Part shown: positions 36,433 to 48,406 of the stretch, one piece after another
How positions within the stretch are numbered: the first letter of the stretch is position 1
How the letters are laid out: every line of letters starts with the position of its first letter
Origin: Rhypophila decipiens
Lineage: Eukaryota; Ascomycota; Sordariomycetes; Sordariales; Naviculisporaceae
NCBI GenBank assembly: GCA_033297075.1
Contig: MU858046.1
Location: 434,001 to 498,000 of the forward strand
DNA length: 64,000 nucleotides
Reading direction: 5' to 3'
Program-made: the position numbers and the translations under genes
The notes under the pieces: generated by a model
Database searches by the model: none
Told to the model about the DNA's origin: nothing
Seen by the model: only the letters and a program-made list of their open reading frames with translations

Positions 36433-39400
36433 TTTTCTTGCTCTTTTTGCTCGCTTCCCCGCAAAACGCCTCCGCCCGCGTGAGCTGTCGTGGAACGCGA
36501 GGGTATGCAAAGAAACGAATCATGTCTCTCGGTCATCATGGAGTTGCAACAAGAGCGCATCGTCACGGAAGACATTTTCAGGCGTTTCATTTGAGTTCTT
36601 TCAAGCGGTTTAGTTTCTTTTTTCTCTCTCTTGGGAAGACGCGATAGAAAAGTGCTATTCTCTAATCGCATCAAGGCGTTTATGGAGGAAAAGACGGGAA
36701 CAGCGAAACAGGGTCATTTTCATATTCAAGGGTTCTCTTTTTCAGTTAACTGGGTCTTTTTCAACACAAAAGCCATGTTGGCAATGGACTGGACTGGACT
36801 GGTACGATAAGATTTGGGTTCAGCTTTCTTTATTTTCTTTTTTCTATTATCCTGGGCCGGGTCATGTAGATGGATTGGTATGATATGAAAATGAGTCGCT
36901 GTGCGACTTGCGGGCTGGGAAACAAGACGACCAGCCCCTTGGCTTTGTCAACCTTTTTTTTCATCAAGCATCCTCAATCGCCCCCCTTTCTTCTTCTGGC
37001 GGGTCTTTGACTTGAAAAGTTTTATTCCCTTTTAATTTATCCATCTTGCGTATTTCTCTCCTCTACCTCATCTCACCATGTTGCTGCTCCACATATTTCA
37101 ATGAATCTCATTCTAGAACTACAAGTCGCTATGGTTCTCAAAATCCAAAAGTTGCATGGAGCTACCTATCCACACTCGTCATACATTATGTCCACTTTAT
37201 CCGTGTCTCTTGCTGTCTAAAAATGGTTGAAGTTGGGATGAAAAGTTTCTATTACTACGTAGGGCTCGGCCCGGCAGGGCAGGCAGGACCAAGCACGATG
37301 CGGGAGGCTCCAAAACGAATGGATATTTTCACATCTACAATGCTTCCCAGATCCTACCTACCTGTCTCACATGTTTGCCGCGCTCTCGAATTCCAGACCA
37401 CTCGTCTGCCTTGTCGGCATACCTACCCCATTTATCCAATTCCCCGTGATGCTCGTCCTACCCTCTTTGCACGCTGCTTTAGGGAATCCATTACTCAACC
37501 ACTACACCCGAGACCGCTTTCCCGTCCAACCCGCCGACCTGCCGAACGACGCGACCAGCGGTGGCCTGTTTGTCTCGTTCTGCTTTGACGAGTAAGTAGC
37601 CTTTACCTAACCAAGTGGCAAGCAATTCTGTGGATAATTTCTGTGAGCAAGGTCCACCACCCACCAGCCCTCAGAATCATTACACAGTCAAACGTCAGAC
37701 GTCATTCATTACCATAGTCTGAAGATACTCAAGCGTTCAAGTATTTCGCCAAGTAATCTCCCATCCGATCCTATAATATCATCATTTGGCAACGGAGTAC
37801 TCCCTCCGGCTGGATATTCGCATGAGATGCAGTGGGATCGATCGACCCTAGGCTCAGGCATCAATGAAATGTGATGATGCTTCTGTTGCTCGAGAGAAAC
37901 TCTGCAAGGGTCTCTGGCCTGGGCTGACCTGGTCTGGTCTGGTATGGATTGTGGGGTTTGTTTGGGCCAGGTTTGTGCGTGAGAAACATGTGTTTGGTTC
38001 AATGTTTGTATCACGACAGCTTGGTTGGCCCTTTCTTTTGTGCTACCTACCTTGGCCAGTTTGGTGGTTGGTGGGGGCATTTTGATCGAGAGATCTAAAG
38101 AGGATTTCATAAACGAAAAGAGATTTGTTTTGCCGCTTAGTTCGGCAAAGATTGCAGTTGCAAGTTGTTGGTTCTTTGCCTCTTCTCTTTAGATAGTTTT
38201 TTTCTTTTTTTGCCTTCACATGCCATTACTTGAGGTGGTTTTTGGTGTCCGATCAGATGTGTCGACCGATCGATCTATGGACCTTTGTCATTCGGTATAC
38301 ATTGAGCGAGTAGCAAGTACCTTTGGCAAGTACAACGATGGGGGCAGATATTCAGGCAACTTTGGGTAAGTTCGCAATTACGAAGGGTTTTGTCTCGGAC
38401 GGCGTAGTTTCCATACTGGGCAAGGCGGAAGAAGGGTACGTGACCGTAGTCCACAAGCTTCCCGTCTCTCTCTCTCCAAGTTTGACTTTGGTCCTTTCAA
38501 TTGTCCAACCGGCAGGACCGGCACAAACACCCACAGTCAGCAGAAGTGGTCTTCTCATGATAGCTGTCGGAAAGGGCGACAGCAACTCAAACCGGCAGGC
38601 ATCGTCTCCGATCAAAATGTGAGCCATATTCGGGGATTGTGACCAAGATCCAGATAGGCGAGGTGGCTCTTGCCCGAGATAGATTTTACTTCGATCCATC
38701 GTGGTGGAATGCCCAAGTAGCACCTTGTCAACCCATGGGGATCCCCAGGATCAGGTTCATAACTCCTAGGACTGTTTATTTCTTCCTTGGAATATGTTGT
38801 AGCAGTCAAGCTGCAAGCTGAATGGTGCCCGTAATCCATCCGTAAACTAATCTAGCCCTATCACTGCTCTTTTGTACGCTATCCTGTTTCCAAGAAAAGC
38901 AATAAAAAATCCGGCTCACTGCTCACAGCATATGAGGAACAACAATGTGAGAGGTCAGGGAGGCAAGGAGGAGCCCAGCTTGGATGTGGTCGCGGTCCCG
39001 GATCAACCGCGTGGCTCCACGGAAAACTAGCTACAGTTTCTCATCTGTGAGTAACCAAGTGTGTGTACCACCTCTCCCTGCTTCCCCTGTGTATCTTGAC
39101 GGACAAAGGAACCCGTAGCGACAATTAGCACCTCCATTATGAGGTAATTCGAATCGATTATTATTACTGGAACAAAACTACCCTTGATAATTCAGCTATC
39201 TTGTACGTCAGGGGTATTCCGTGCGGTTGCCTCCTCGGTTTGTTTTCTTTCCTCGCCCCCTTTTTCATCCCACCATTCCCCTTGCTTGCTACCTTGGAAG
39301 GAAGCTACTGCATCATGTACGACGGATGCTTCCGCGAAACATGAAAAAAGGCCAAGCTTGGAAGCTAGCTTTACTTTTCCTGTTCATACTGCATAGTATG

Positions 39401-42017
39401 TATGCATGTCTCTCTATATCACTAAAGAGACTCAAATAGGGTCTTGAAAGAGAAACATAGGTACACCTGCCCACATGAACCATCAAGGGGTTCGTTTCAC
39501 CCCCACTCGCACAAGTACAGAACAGGCAAAAGAAGATGTGATGACTCGCTTCATGAGATGATATGACAGAGAGAGATACGCTCAAATAGGCTGATGCATT
39601 TTCTCAAAATGCCGTGTGGCGGCCATTGAACCCGTATTGTTTCCATCTTTCATCGTTGGGCAGCGGTCAAAGCTTGGAACAAAACATGACAAGGAGACTG
39701 GGCAAAGGAAGCGGCCACATCTCGTGCCCGGCATGATTAACAGCCTGGTTCAGAGCTGGATCAAGTTCAGAGGTAGACTGAGAAGTGAAAAGAGACAATT
39801 TTGATTTTCATTACATGGCAGTTGAGCCCCCCACCCCATGCAATACCAAACGAGTTGAGCAGAATGATCTGAGGCTGGAGTCAGAGACAGATGGGCGGTG
39901 AGAGATGGGGGATGTCCCGAGCTGCTTTATGAAGATAATTAGCTCTCAACGCAAAATATTATATCGAGATGCAGATTACTGTGCTTAGCCTCATCATCCC
40001 AATACGGTTGTCTTGTTCCAAGACCTAACCAACACACAATCTGCACGGGGCGAGCAGGGGACCACCTTCCAGAATTCAAATGATCAACTGCCGAAAAGGG
40101 GTACAAAGTGGAAACACTGCAGTGGGCGACAGCTGGCTGTGTTACCGTCATAATAAACATATTTGTTGTTAACAGTGTTTTGACTCTCCCAAGATATATG
40201 AGATTTATAGCCAAGCGCTGGCCAATCATGTACTTTTAACTTCAAAGCTCATAATTAAAAACGAGAGAAAATGAAGTGAGTGACCAACTTGAGGCGACGT
40301 ACCCTCACCCAGGTACCGCTATCGGTCAATGAAGCAAACTTCCTCGCTAGAGATATTCCCGCATTGTTGGAAACTGTCAGAAATATTCACAAATCATGAT
40401 AGAAGGTGAACTAGAGATTCATCAACATGCTGGAGTTGCCGGTTCAGGAGTAGCGTGGAAGCCATGCGTCCCGCGTGTCCCTAACTTCAGTATTGGGAAA
40501 ACGGTACAGAGTACAGTACGCTACAGACCTTCAAAATGGAGGGGAGGGGTGAGCAACGCGGGCGCATCCGGCGGCTCTGGGTCGCGCCTCCTTGTTGGGC
40601 TCCCATCGGGCGTGTGCCTCACGTCATGCACTCTTTTCTTCTTTCTTCGAGCCTATCCTCTCCACATGGCTCCGTTCTTTCTTTTCTTTTTCTTTTGCAG
40701 ATCCAAACGGTTTTTGTTTGTAATTGACAATCTTCAAGCTGCCAGATCCAGCCTCTTGCTGATCTTTGTCCCTGACTTCTTGTACTTTGATGTGGTTCGG
40801 GGGAAGGAGCGGAGAAAGATGGAGTTGTTGATTCGCTCCCGGTGTGCGGACCACTTGACTTTTTCACAAGAACCTGAGACACGGCGAGCCCCCCACGACG
40901 CAAGAACCGCCGAACCGGGTAGGAACAAGAAACTTTAGTCTCCGTAACCGACGAGAAGAAAATAGTACTCGAGTCGGCTTGTTGGTCGACAGCCAGCACC
41001 GGCAGTACCTACCTCCACCCGACACAATCCCACACCTGTCCCGACACCACCCTGACTCACGAGACTTGCCAATTACAGCCAAAATGGCAGTGTGCAATGC
41101 CGGGCACCACCTGGTCCGCGGTCGTGCCTTGCAGCAGACAGGATAAGCATTGCTGTGCTTCTTGACAATTCGCACTGGGTCTACGTACAATACCTTCTCC
41201 GACCATGTCCGAACTGCACCCGGGGCACTGCGGCACCACACTGACGAAGACCACATCGAAGGCTGATCTGCGGAGTAGGTATCAGAAAGAAATCCAAATA
41301 CCTCAGGTCTTTTGCCTTTAGTCAACCGTCTTGTGAGACACCGATCACGGCATTCATAACATGCCCCCCCAAGGAACAACTCTATCTGATAGTGTACCAA
41401 TTTCTCTCCCCTGTCGATTCATAGGTCTCTGAGCTCTATTGCCCGCGCTGGGTAATGCGGGTCTTGGCCTCTGTAACACGGCGGTCGATGCGGTCTCTCC
41501 TGCAAGCGCCAGCACCTAACCTCGACTCGGCGGACCGCAAGCCGTGCATACGAGAAACGAAATGAGATACGGAACACCACTTCTGCTGCTTCTCTCCATG
41601 GCGGTCCTGACGATATCTATGGACCGGTTCGTCACCGCTGATACAGATACACGACACCACGTTTATTAGCTCGTGTTTTGCCTCTACCGCCTTCCTTGCG
41701 CGAGACTTGCCCTACCAATCCGGTCCACCGGTTCTTGTGGTCAACTACCACAGACTCGTGACTTTGCGACCATGTCTGCGGTAAGAGGCTCGTCCAACAA
41801 CGGGAATGTGTCCACCGTCTTTTCCGTGTGAGACGGCTTGCTATTCTGGTCTTGTTTCTCTCATGAGAATGTGCTCGCCACAGGAGGATGAGACTGAGGA
41901 GGCAGCCCAAGGGCACTGGCTTAAAAGCCAGGCCCGCCGTGACTGTCATCGGCAGTGTTTTCATCTTCTACCTAACCCAGATCCTCTTACCTCACCATCG
42001 ACTGATATTTCGGTAAA
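36433..42017. other. Intergenic region between aldolase and tyrosinase genes
   Basis: About 5.6 kb without a gene I can support. A short ATG frame at 37371-37595 (74 aa, mildly hydrophobic) ends next to a GTAAGT-like donor and could be a first exon, but I could not extend it. Frames at 40396-40938 and 40864-41400 overlap on opposite strands and have no family features. Short pentamer runs (GGACT at about 36787-36801; TCTGG at about 37930-37945) are present. Confidence 0.45.
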
Positions 42018-44200
42018 ATGATGTGGAGGACTTGGCTTCGTTACTTGACCGTGGCCGTGGAGCTATGGTGGGTAGCAGGAGCAACAAATATTACAGTAAC
42101 TGGCGTCAGTACTGGCATCGATCCGAAAACCCATCAGAGACCAACAAGGCGAGATATTAGAGAGCTCTTTTCAGAATCAGGCCCTCAATGGTAGGCCAAT
42201 CCTGGCACGAATTCTTCAAAGTCACATTCTGATTCGTTCAGGGATCTGTATATTCTGGCCCTATCAGCCTTTCAGGCCGTCGACGAAGCCGATGAGCTGT
42301 CGTACTTCCAAATCACAGGTAAGATATATGAGATGCCCACCTGGGCGCACTCGCATGTATCCCGCATAATCCAAAGTACCGCAGCTAACAATGGCCCAAG
42401 GAATACATGGTCGTCCGTTTGAAGCATGGAACGACGTCGAAAACGTGCCTGGCGCTCCCGAGGAAATGGGATACTGTCCTCATGGAGTATGTATTCGGAG
42501 GATCCTCACTTGTATCTTGGTTGGATTTCCAGCTTACAAGTTGTAGGAACTGATCTTTGGCACATGGCATCGTCCGTATCTGGCCTTATTTGAGGTAGGG
42601 GAGGCCCACATCGAATATGTGCACCATGTCTTTTCAGTCGTACTAAGATATACTGTTGCAGCAAGTCCTAGTGTCTCACGCCGTTAACATATCCAACCAG
42701 TACCCCCCAAACCATGCTCCTGCTTATAAAGCTGCAGCTCAGACTCTGAGGCTGCCTTTCTGGGATTGGGCGACTGACCCAACTGTCCCGAGCTTCACTG
42801 GGGATGCTAATATTACGGTAAACGGACCAACGGGGCCGACGACAATAAGGAACCCACTCTATAGCTACCGTTTCCAAAATCCTGTCCCTTCGAGTTGGGG
42901 CGGGCAGCTTTCAACTTATCAGGAAACATCACGGTGCATGGGCACTGATGGGTCGGTCAATAACATGACCAAGTCAAATCTAAGCATGATGACCGTGGGC
43001 TTCAAACTGAAAACTTCGGTGGTATGTATTACTATTCTTATCAAATGTCGCCGATTCTGTGCCAGAGTCCTATCCCATGGGCCCCATGCGGTTAGTTCTC
43101 GACTGACCTGCGAAGTAGTACGACGCTTTCATTAGATCCACCAGGTTTGAAGACGTGGCGTGCACTGATTGCGGCGGGCCCAACTTCGAAGACCCTCACA
43201 GTACGGTTCATACTACTGTTGGATGTGGAGGTACCATGGCCGATATTGTTCTGTCGGCGTTTGATCCACTGTTGTGAGTATTGGCTTCCATTCAAGGGTG
43301 TCTAGACCAGCATTTTGACCATTTCGCTAGCATGCTGCATCACTGCAATGTTGATCGGCTGTTTGCCATGTGGCAAGCAATAAACTACAAGGACACCATG
43401 TTTGAGAGGACAAGTACTTCCTACGGACAGTTTGGCACCCCCGGGGGTTCCAAGATCACGCGAGACAGCCCTCTAAAGCCTTTTCGTGCCGACCCTCTCA
43501 CATTCCATACCAGCGACCTGGTGACGAACATCAGCACCTTTGGATACACGTATCCGGAGATCTACGACTGGGATACTTCGCCAGATCAGTCCCGCGCTTT
43601 TGTTATTACACAGGTGAACATGTTGTACGGACCAAACAGCACCTACGATCGGACGAAATCATTTCCATACCCACAGAAACACCCTAGCGAGGCGTCAGGT
43701 TTGGTCGACACGCAACAATACTATGTCGCCCAAGTCCAGCTGGACAGGGCAGAGATACCACTTCCAGCCGTCGTAGGCCTGGTCATCAATGGCACGACCG
43801 TAGGAAGTCTGGCGCTTTTGGCCATGCCGTCGTATGGGAATGTGTCAACCAGCGTGACGATTCAAGATCCAAGACTTGCGGGCCTGGTTGATGTGAACAT
43901 TGACTCGAAAGCAGCCACCTCGGTTCTGCAGCAAGGACTAGCTGTGGAGATATTACATGTAAGTCTGTCACCTAACGGTCATTTGGATTGATGGGGACCA
44001 TGAGCGACAAGTTGACTGACTCACTCTCTACCCAGAACGGCGAGACTGAGGTTCCCGTGAATACAGTCCCAAGCCTGAAGGTCGAGTTGCAAGCCATCGA
44101 ATACACGCCCAACACCGAAAAGTCGCAATTCCCCCGTTTGGGAAATGTGACAAGGTTGCCCATCGCGATCCGGCCGGTGGCGAGCAAATTCTACCGTTGA
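42018..44200 (+). CDS. Secreted tyrosinase (type 3 copper monooxygenase)
   Basis: Eight exons: 42018-42190, 42242-42318, 42401-42486, 42547-42594, 42662-43021, 43119-43273, 43331-43958, 44036-44200; about 563 aa. All phases agree and every junction restores a family motif. The enzyme oxidises phenols to quinones, the first step of DOPA-type melanin formation. Copper A ligands are His86 (IHGRPF), His111 (CPHG) and His120 (TWHRPY). Copper B ligands are His275 and His279 (HSTVH) and the His pair 303-304 (MLHHCNVDRLFAMW). Cys109 two residues before His111 fits the Cys-His thioether of fungal tyrosinases. The first about 22 residues (LTVAVELWWVAGA) look like a signal peptide, so a secreted form is inferred. 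The C-terminal half holds the usual beta-rich extension. Confidence 0.92.
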
Positions 44201-44666
44201 TTCTATTGTGGTACTGATCAAGAGTGTAAAGGGGTCTGGAAATTTCATCAGCTGTAATGAGTCTTTGGTCTGTTATTTATGTATCTTTGGATATACCTCG
44301 GCTGTTCCTTTATCTGCGTCAAAGTTTCACACAATCCCCCCATTTTATTCGCCTTCCAGTACATATATATCTCTTGCTATGATAGATTATGGTTTTGGTC
44401 TCATAGTCGTGTGTTGATAGCTTCTTGTGTAAACATCCAACCGATACAGCCTGTCCCCTTCGCAACTCGCTGGACCTATGTTTACAATGCCCCTTGGCCC
44501 ATGAATCTTGTTGCTTAAGCAACAGGAGCGTAGCGATATCCACTCGCCCGCAGCATGCCCACTTGGGCCCCATAACCCACCCCGCCAGCAGACACATCGA
44601 GGCAGCTACCCGGGGGATACTCCATACAAAAGATCCAGCCCACTCAGCCAAGAACACACAAGGAAA
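44201..44666. other. Gap between tyrosinase and tRNA-Gly
   Basis: Likely 3' UTR of the tyrosinase gene followed by tRNA upstream sequence. AT-rich with no gene seen. Confidence 0.5.
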
Positions 44667-44737
44667 GCGTCAGTGGTTTAGTGGTAAAATCCATCGTTGC
44701 CATCGATGGGCCCCGCGTTCGATTCGCGGCTGACGCA
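44667..44737 (+). tRNA. tRNA-Gly (GCC)
   Basis: 71-nt cloverleaf. The acceptor GCGTCAG pairs with CTGACGC and is followed by A. The D-loop contains TTTAGTGGTA. Anticodon stem CATCG/CGATG encloses loop TTGCCAT with anticodon GCC, and the T-arm is CCGCG-TTCGATT-CGCGG. No intron. All stems are perfect, so it is probably functional. Confidence 0.96.
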
Positions 44738-45719
44738 AGGAAAAACAATCACAAATTAATACCTTTTTAATCTTGAACCATTTTCTTTTTATTTGCTAAC
44801 GAACTTAAAGATATGTCATGTAATCTTTAGGTTATCGCATGTCTCGTGTAGGAATCCAGGCAGAAATGGGTGAAGGGAAGTCTGATTTTCTAATCTTATA
44901 TCTAACAAAAACCAGAAAACATCTGTTTTGGACAAACACTTGAAGATCAGCTCCGGTGTCTCGGAGCCGGCCGTTGAGCCGCTCGTATTCCGGATTCCCG
45001 GTGACTCCCCACTTTTAGCGGGCGGCCGATTACCGGCATGCTTGTGCCTCTCTGCCCCAAATTACCATTCGTTCCTGGTTGGACCTACCTAGCTCGGGCA
45101 TAAATCCTCCGAGTTGGGTGAGGGTTTGACTACAAATCGCCACCACCACACACAATGCCTCATTTCACCCCCCTCATAACACTCCACAAAATACCAACGC
45201 TAGAGGAGGTGCAATCGTCATGAAACGCCAGACAAGAAAAAGGTCGGAATTATCCATCAATCATGAGCGGGTCTTGTGCCGGGCCGTCGGATGTTGCGCC
45301 CATGGTCCTCCACTCAGGTTCTTTCCCTGGATTTCTTCTGTGCGGGCCTGTATCGGACGTGGCCATGCGGGAATGGCTTCAGATCAGGTTACAAGGGGGG
45401 TGCAAGTAATAGGCCCAATATAATTGATCCAGTTGCTCTCAACTGTTCAAAGTGCTGGGCTGGGCTGGGTCTCACAAAACCCTAGATTGCGCACCTGTCA
45501 CTGCAGTTGCCCAACTCTCTCCTGCCTGCCCGTTCTTGATGTTCTCTTCTACCTTATTGTCTTGCTCTTTGTCTTGGATTCTATTTCACTCACTGCACAC
45601 GCTTTTGGATAGCTTGCACCAGCCCACTTCCTCAGACTTTTTCTTTAAAAACGCTCTACAGACAGCTACCTACCTACCGTGCCTGCATCGTTAGCTCGAT
45701 ATAATACGACTACACAACG
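44738..45719. other. Upstream region of lgd1
   Basis: Nearly 1 kb. The last 200 bases before the ATG are strongly C/T-rich (CTCTCTCCTGCCTGCCCGTT and following), consistent with the promoter and leader of lgd1. No gene is seen. Confidence 0.45.
44764..44768 (+). terminator. RNA polymerase III terminator of tRNA-Gly
   Basis: A run of five T residues, about 27 nt after the tRNA 3' end, is the first T-run of this length downstream. Confidence 0.5.
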
Positions 45720-47210
45720 ATGGGGGACATCACGATAACAGGATGGTCGACACGAGATGTGCGGTTTCCCACCTCGCTGGACAAGACGGGCTCGGATGCG
45801 ATGAACGAGACGGGTGACTACTCTGCCGCCTATTGCATCTTGCAAACCGATTCGGCACATTATACCGGTCATGGAATGGTACGAGATTTTCCTTGCATTA
45901 TCACACACCACCATAGCCGCATTTTCTTTTTCCTGTTCACGACCAGTGCTGTTGGCTGACAAACAGGGACGGGTTTGCCTTGCCACTAAACAAAAAAGAC
46001 CTTCACAATCGGCCGAGGAAACGATATAGTCTGCCACGCAATCAACTACCTCGCAGCACGTCTCCAGAACAAGACATTATCCAGCCTAGTCGGCACCAAC
46101 TGGGGCAAGACCTGGCGACATCTGGTCAACGACTGCCAGCTCCGCTGGATCGGCCCGGAAAAGGGCGTGATTCATCTAGCGCTGGGGGCAGTGGTCAATG
46201 CCCTGTGGGATCTGTGGGCCAAGACGTTGGACAAACCTGTCTGGCGGGTCGTGGCGGATATGACGCCTGAAGAGGTCGTGTCTTGTATTGACTTTCGGTA
46301 CATCACTGATGCCATCACCCCGGAGGAGGCGATTGCTTTGCTTAAAGAGACGCAAGTTTCTGGGAATAATGGGAAAAGTGAGAGGATCAAAGAGGCGGAG
46401 GAGTCGAGGGCTGTTCCTGCGTATACCACCAGCGCTGGGTGGCTTGGCTATTCGGAGGATAAGATGAAGAGTCTGCTCAGGGAGACGCTTTCCAAGGGGT
46501 ACAGGCATTTCAAGGTCAAGGTTGGGAGTAACCTGGAGCAAGACAAGCGACGGCTTGCCCTTGCCAGAGAGGTTATTGGGTATGACAAGGGTAATGTCCT
46601 CATGGTCGACGCTAACCAGGTATGGTCTGTCCCTGAGGCGATAGAATACATGAAGGAATTGGCAGAGTTCAAACCGTGGTTTATCGAGGAGCCGACCTCG
46701 CCTGACGATATCCTGGGACATAAGGCTGTTAGGGAAGCTCTCAAGCCGTATGGGATTGGTGTTGCCACGGGAGAGATGTGTCAGAACCGGGTGGTCTTCA
46801 AGCAGCTCCTCATGAGCGGAGCTATTAATGTCTGCCAGGTCGACGCATGTCGATTGGGAGGATTGAACGAGGTGCTGGCCGTGCTATTGATGGCCAAGAA
46901 GTTCAACGTGCCTATCGTGCCGCATTCGGGAGGAGTCGGCCTGCCAGAGTATACGCAGCACCTGAGCACGATCGATTATGTCGTGGTCAGCGGCAAGAAG
47001 TCGGTCCTCGAGTATGTCGACCATTTGCATGAGCACTTCTTGCATCCTGCTGTGGTGAATGAAGGCGGTTATTATCGGACTCCAATGGAAGCTGGGTATA
47101 GTGTTGAGATGAAGGCCGAGAGCATGGATCAGTACGAGTTCCCTGGAGAAGATGGGAGTTGGTGGAGAAGTGAGGAGGCCAAGGGGATCTTGGCGTCTTC
47201 GCTGGATTGA
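45720..47210 (+). CDS. lgd1: L-galactonate dehydratase
   Basis: Enolase-superfamily enzyme of fungal D-galacturonate (pectin) catabolism; it converts L-galactonate to 2-keto-3-deoxy-L-galactonate in the cytosol. Exons 45720-45878 and 45999-47210 give about 456 aa, close to the roughly 450 aa of Trichoderma LGD1, which the sequence resembles along its length (FPTSLDKTGSDAMN, IGRGNDIVCHAI, WIGPEKGVIHLALGAVVNAL, VPAYTTSAGWLGYSE). The catalytic KxK is at about 225-227 (FKVKVG). Metal ligands are Asp257 (MVDANQVW), Glu283 (FIEEPTSPDD) and Glu312 (TGEMCQNR), and VPHSGGVGLPEYTQH holds the active-site His. The intron uses acceptor AAAAAAG at 45998, past an earlier CAG at 45964-45966. Using that earlier site would break the reading frame. 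Confidence 0.95.
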
Positions 47211-47834
47211 AGCAAGGGAGGATAAGGGGCCTGTTGTCATTGGGATGGACAGGGGCAAAAGGGGCGAGTCAACATACTCCAGGGGACCAGCTGAGAATAT
47301 TAAGAACTTGATGTTCTTGAAGCCTGCTCATCCGCAATCAGGTGTCTTTCCTGTCGTGTATTTCAGAATACTGTCTATACATACATCCAGGTCGAACTGA
47401 AAGAAGGCGTATTTGACAGATCATACACTACTTGTTACCAAATCAGTTCTTTAAACTCCCCTGAGTTCTTCTCCTTATTATTTCTTATTTAGCGAAGATT
47501 GCTGATATTCACAGGGCAGGGCCCTCTCCAGCCGTACCCGTATTAGATCTGGTACGGATACATGAAATATACAAGCAGCAACGCACCGTATTTCTGACCA
47601 TAATACGCCTAAACGGTTACATGTCCATGTATCCGTAATAGCATACATACCCACTTTACAGGCGGTTTGACACGCCTGACGTATCCACTTCTCACTATCG
47701 TCCACTGAAGGACAGCGCTTGAAGGACAAGTCAAAGACAGCGAAAGTCAAAACATTGAGACCCACTTTCTGCCTTACAGTTGGTTCTTAGGCCCTAAAAC
47801 CGCGGCCCGCTCTCACCAATCAGATCGAATGAGT
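47211..47834. other. Gap between lgd1 and tRNA-Pro
   Basis: Contains the presumed lgd1 3' UTR. GTATCCGTA/TACGGATAC-like short motifs recur near 47550-47640. No gene is seen. Confidence 0.45.
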
Positions 47835-47958
47835 GGCTCAATGGTCTAGTGGTATGATTCGCGCTTCGGGTGATTAATTCTTCTCGAATTATTCCCATTA
47901 CCCGTCATACAGGTAACATTGATGTGCGAGGTCTCGGGTTCGAATCCCGATTGAGCCC
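47835..47958 (+). tRNA. tRNA-Pro (CGG) with intron
   Basis: Acceptor GGCTCAA pairs with TTGAGCC, followed by discriminator C. The D-loop contains TCTAGTGGTA. Anticodon stem CGCGC/GTGCG surrounds loop TTCGGGT with anticodon CGG. The T-arm is CTCGG-GTTCGAATC-CCGA-like, containing GGTTCGAATCC. A 62-nt intron, 47871-47932, sits after position 37, the canonical site cut by the tRNA splicing endonuclease. The intron can itself form a TAATTC/GAATTA hairpin (47875-47880 with 47886-47891). Confidence 0.93.
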
Positions 47959-47962
47959 GATG

Positions 47963-47967
47963 TTTTT
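47963..47967 (+). terminator. RNA polymerase III terminator of tRNA-Pro
   Basis: TTTTT five bases after the mature 3' end, a standard Pol III stop signal. Confidence 0.7.
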
Positions 47968-48240
47968 GCTTTTATGTATTCTTTTTACTGCTCTTCTTCA
48001 AGAGAAGATTCCATATCCTGATACCATAAATCTGAAGCAAGTAAATACATTCGTTATCAAGTTTAAACTTATTATGATGCTGGGACTATATACTTTTTCT
48101 TTCGTATACACTCGATATTGCCATCGGGGCGTCATCCTCTTGCTCGGAAAAGGGCTAGCTCCTTTTTATTATCCTTTTGTACTTAATGCCTTGCGCCAAT
48201 CAGGAGAACTTTGTGTTCTCGGGGCTGTGTAGTCACATTA

Positions 48241-48406
48241 CCGCTTACACTCGCGAAGATTGAATCTGGGCTAAGCATAATACAGGGGTATGAAGGTACG
48301 TACCGATAGCTGAGAAGGAGGGAAATTCGTGCACTGGCCGTTAAGCAGTCAGTGCGTATCCTTGTTTTAGGCTTAGCCCAGATTTAATCTTCGCGAGTGC
48401 ATGCGG
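48241..48406. mobile_element. MITE with 36-bp terminal inverted repeats and TA target site
   Basis: The left arm (48241-48276) begins CCGCTTACACTCGCGAAGAT and ends GGGCTAAGC. The right arm (48371-48406) is its reverse complement with about three mismatches. Both ends are directly flanked by TA (48239-48240 and 48407-48408), the target duplication of Tc1/mariner elements. The 94-bp core has no ORF. This is a non-autonomous element that needs a transposase from elsewhere. The rest of 47959-48887 shows no gene. Confidence 0.8.

Noticed and set aside
37371..37595. Short hydrophobic ATG frame ending at a GTAAGT-like donor
   Set aside because: It could be a first exon, but no downstream exon could be joined with confidence.
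40396..41400. Overlapping plus and minus frames of about 180 codons each
   Set aside because: Opposite-strand overlap without any family feature; the hydrophobic runs come from T-rich tracts (CTTTTCTTTTTC).
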